Below are positions 7,124 through 8,786 of a DNA stretch of 8,786 nucleotides, in pieces. The notes under the pieces are model-generated. The model saw only the letters and a program-made list of their open reading frames with translations, was not told the origin of the DNA and searched no databases. The DNA comes from Bacteroidota bacterium (lineage in GTDB: Bacteria; Bacteroidota; Ignavibacteria; Ignavibacteriales; Melioribacteraceae). The DNA is taken from the NCBI GenBank assembly GCA_021812745.1, contig JAKAMS010000091.1:1-8786 (forward strand). The letters run 5' to 3'. Made by a program: the position numbers and the translations under genes. Each line of letters begins with the position of its first letter. The stretch's first letter is position 1.

Positions 7124-8786
7124 ATGAGCGATTTCAAATTATCTGCTGTTGAAAAACATTTTCTTGATCTCTCCAATAAAAAATTAATTTATGAACCGAC
7201 CGAAAAAATTCCGGTAATTCAAGTAAATAATTTTGCTCTTCTTGGAAAATTTACCGCATTACGCTTTCTTGAATGGGTGCAGAATAATTCAAACGGAGTA
7301 ATTTCTTTGCCGACCGGCAAAACACCCGAATATTTTATCAAGCAAACAGCATATTATTTGAAAAATTGGGATGAAGCGAATTTAAAAAAAGAATTAAAAA
7401 ATTTCGGTATTGATACATCAATCAAGCCGGATATGCATTCTCTTCACTTTGTACAGATAGATGAATTCTATCCGATTGATTCTTTCCAGCATAACAGTTT
7501 TTATTATTATGTACAGCGGTTCTACATCGAAAATTTTGGACTTGATCAAAAAAAAGCTCTTCTAATAAATGTTAATGAAATCGGAACGGCGGACAATCTT
7601 CCGCTCGAACAAATCTTTCCGGAAAAAAAAGTTGATCTTTCTCTTCGGGCACGTTATCCAAGCACAAAGTTAGAGCGGCTTCAGAAAAAAACGATAGAAA
7701 TTGTTGATGAATTTTGCACTAATTACGAAAGAAAAATACGTGAACTTGGCGGTATTGGATTTTTCCTCGGCGGAATTGGTCCCGATGGACATATCGGTTT
7801 TAATATTCAAGGGAGCGATCATTTTTCTACAACACGGCTTATCGAAACAAATTATGAAACACAGGCAGCCGCTTCAACCGATCTTGGCGGAATGGAAATT
7901 GCCAGAAACAGATTAGTGATTACGATTGGTCTCAACACAATTACATATAATCCGGATGCCGCCGCTATAATTATTGCAGCAGGTGAATCGAAATCAAATA
8001 TTATACGCGATTCAATTGAAAATTCTTTCACAAATAAATATCCTGCTACGGTTCTTCAGAAATTGAACAACGCGCGTTTCTACATTACAAACGGTGCGGC
8101 ACTCCGTTTACGTGAAAGACGATTTACCGAAATGGAAAGTGAAAAGGTCCTCTCGCAATTTTCTATTGAGAGAGCTGTAATAAATCTTGCCGTTGAAAAA
8201 CAGAAACAAGTGATAGATTTAACTTCGGAAGATTATAAATCCGACCGGCTTTGCGGATTGGTAATTGATAAAACCGGAAAGAAAGCCGAGGAGATAAATC
8301 AATTTATTAGCAATACTGTTCTCGAGCGGTTTAATAAAGGTATAATGACACTCGAGAACGAAAAAATTCTTCATTCCGCACCGCATCACGACGACATAAT
8401 GCTCGGCTACATGCCTTATATTGTTCACTTAGTAAGAAACGCTACAAACAAACATCACTTCTCAATTCTTACAAGCGGATTCACTGCTGTGACAAATACT
8501 TATATGTTAGAAGTGATGGAGAATTTGAAGAGTCATATCGAAAAAGAAGAGTTCAAAAAAAGATTCGGCACAAAATATTTCGAGCCCTCATTTCCGGAAG
8601 GTAAAAACCGCGATGTGAATCTGTACCTCGATGGTTTAGCCGCGCGAAGCAGAACAATTAAACAAGAAGCATTGGCAAGAAGAACATTAAGAAATTTAAT
8701 TGAATGTTACGGCGAAAATAATCTTGATGAGCTAAATGAAATTGTGAACGAACTGAAAAATTATTTTAATACACAGTATCCCGGCA
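7124..8786 (+). CDS. NagB-like (glucosamine-6-phosphate deaminase-like) protein fused to a PIG-L/LmbE deacetylase domain, 3' end outside window
   Basis: The frame is open from ATG 7124 to the right edge (554 codons, no stop). An earlier ATG at 7119 reads only two codons. Residues of about 25-340 form a NagB/RpiA-fold sugar-phosphate isomerase domain. It has LPTGKTP (62-68) for phosphate binding, IDEF with D113 matching catalytic Asp72 of E. coli NagB, GGIGPDGHIGFNIQG (216-230) with D221 and H223 matching Asp141 and His143, and GESK (287-290). The position of Glu148 is isoleucine (I228), so ordinary deaminase activity is doubtful. A linker of about 70 residues leads to SAPHHDDIMLG (418-428), a PIG-L metal motif (usually HPDD), followed by the strand ILTSGF (448-453). 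PIG-L enzymes are zinc N-deacetylases of GlcNAc-type groups. NagB/PIG-L fusions of about 650 residues are known in Bacteroidota and annotated as deaminase-like proteins, so roughly 100 residues are missing here. It follows the epimerase by 17 nt and closes the visible operon. Confidence 0.88.
   Translation, partial: MSDFKLSAVEKHFLDLSNKKLIYEPTEKIPVIQVNNFALLGKFTALRFLEWVQNNSNGVISLPTGKTPEYFIKQTAYYLKNWDEANLKKELKNFGIDTSIKPDMHSLHFVQIDEFYPIDSFQHNSFYYYVQRFYIENFGLDQKKALLINVNEIGTADNLPLEQIFPEKKVDLSLRARYPSTKLERLQKKTIEIVDEFCTNYERKIRELGGIGFFLGGIGPDGHIGFNIQGSDHFSTTRLIETNYETQAAASTDLGGMEIARNRLVITIGLNTITYNPDAAAIIIAAGESKSNIIRDSIENSFTNKYPATVLQKLNNARFYITNGAALRLRERRFTEMESEKVLSQFSIERAVINLAVEKQKQVIDLTSEDYKSDRLCGLVIDKTGKKAEEINQFISNTVLERFNKGIMTLENEKILHSAPHHDDIMLGYMPYIVHLVRNATNKHHFSILTSGFTAVTNTYMLEVMENLKSHIEKEEFKKRFGTKYFEPSFPEGKNRDVNLYLDGLAARSRTIKQEALARRTLRNLIECYGENNLDELNEIVNELKNYFNTQYPG

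Noticed and set aside
7701..7916. A 71-codon plus-strand open frame inside the NagB-like gene.
   Set aside because: It is out of frame with the continuous NagB/PIG-L reading frame, whose conserved motifs span the same bases.
1..8786. CRISPR arrays, tRNA or rRNA genes, insertion sequences, phage or defence genes.
   Set aside because: I saw no spaced direct repeats, no transposase or integrase motifs, no terminal inverted repeats and no tRNA-like cloverleaf in the short non-coding gaps.

Overview
This AT-rich window (I judge under 40% GC by eye) most likely comes from an Ignavibacteria-type member of the Bacteroidota/Chlorobi (FCB) superphylum. The strongest clue is the large minus-strand gene. 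Its product ends in a type IX secretion (Por) sorting tail containing YPNPFNPTTRIRYSIP, a form typical of Ignavibacteria and related lineages. Most inner operon genes also lack clear Shine-Dalgarno sites, which is common in Bacteroidota. I could not test the assignment by database search.

Layout. (1) Positions 1-587 (+) hold the C-terminal half of a DegT/DnrJ/EryC1/StrS sugar aminotransferase, cut by the window edge. (2) Positions 619-648 are a perfect 30-nt palindrome acting as a shared bidirectional terminator. (3) Positions 652-3837 (-) encode a 1061-residue secreted multidomain surface protein: signal peptide, four degenerate beta-rich repeats, CARDB-like modules, fibronectin-type domain, beta-sandwich and type IX sorting tail. 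(4) Positions 3838-4109 are a divergent intergenic region with a sigma70-like promoter candidate reading right and a possible Shine-Dalgarno-sequestering repeat reading left. (5) From 4110 to the right edge runs a tightly packed plus-strand operon: a 34-residue tryptophan-rich single-pass membrane microprotein, a galactokinase-like GHMP kinase, a sugar-1-phosphate nucleotidyltransferase, a UDP-sugar 4-epimerase-like SDR enzyme, and a NagB-like/PIG-L fusion protein cut by the window end.

How the operon may work (inference). The kinase would phosphorylate a free sugar at C1, the nucleotidyltransferase would convert it to an NDP-sugar, and the epimerase would invert C4 (or a related centre). The NagB-like/PIG-L protein points to an amino or N-acetylamino sugar, through sugar-phosphate binding and deacetylation. 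The set looks like a salvage route feeding NDP-amino sugars into surface glycans, or a catabolic route for a host- or biomass-derived amino sugar. The substrate cannot be read from sequence. The microprotein at the operon head and the altered NagB active site are the least explained parts.
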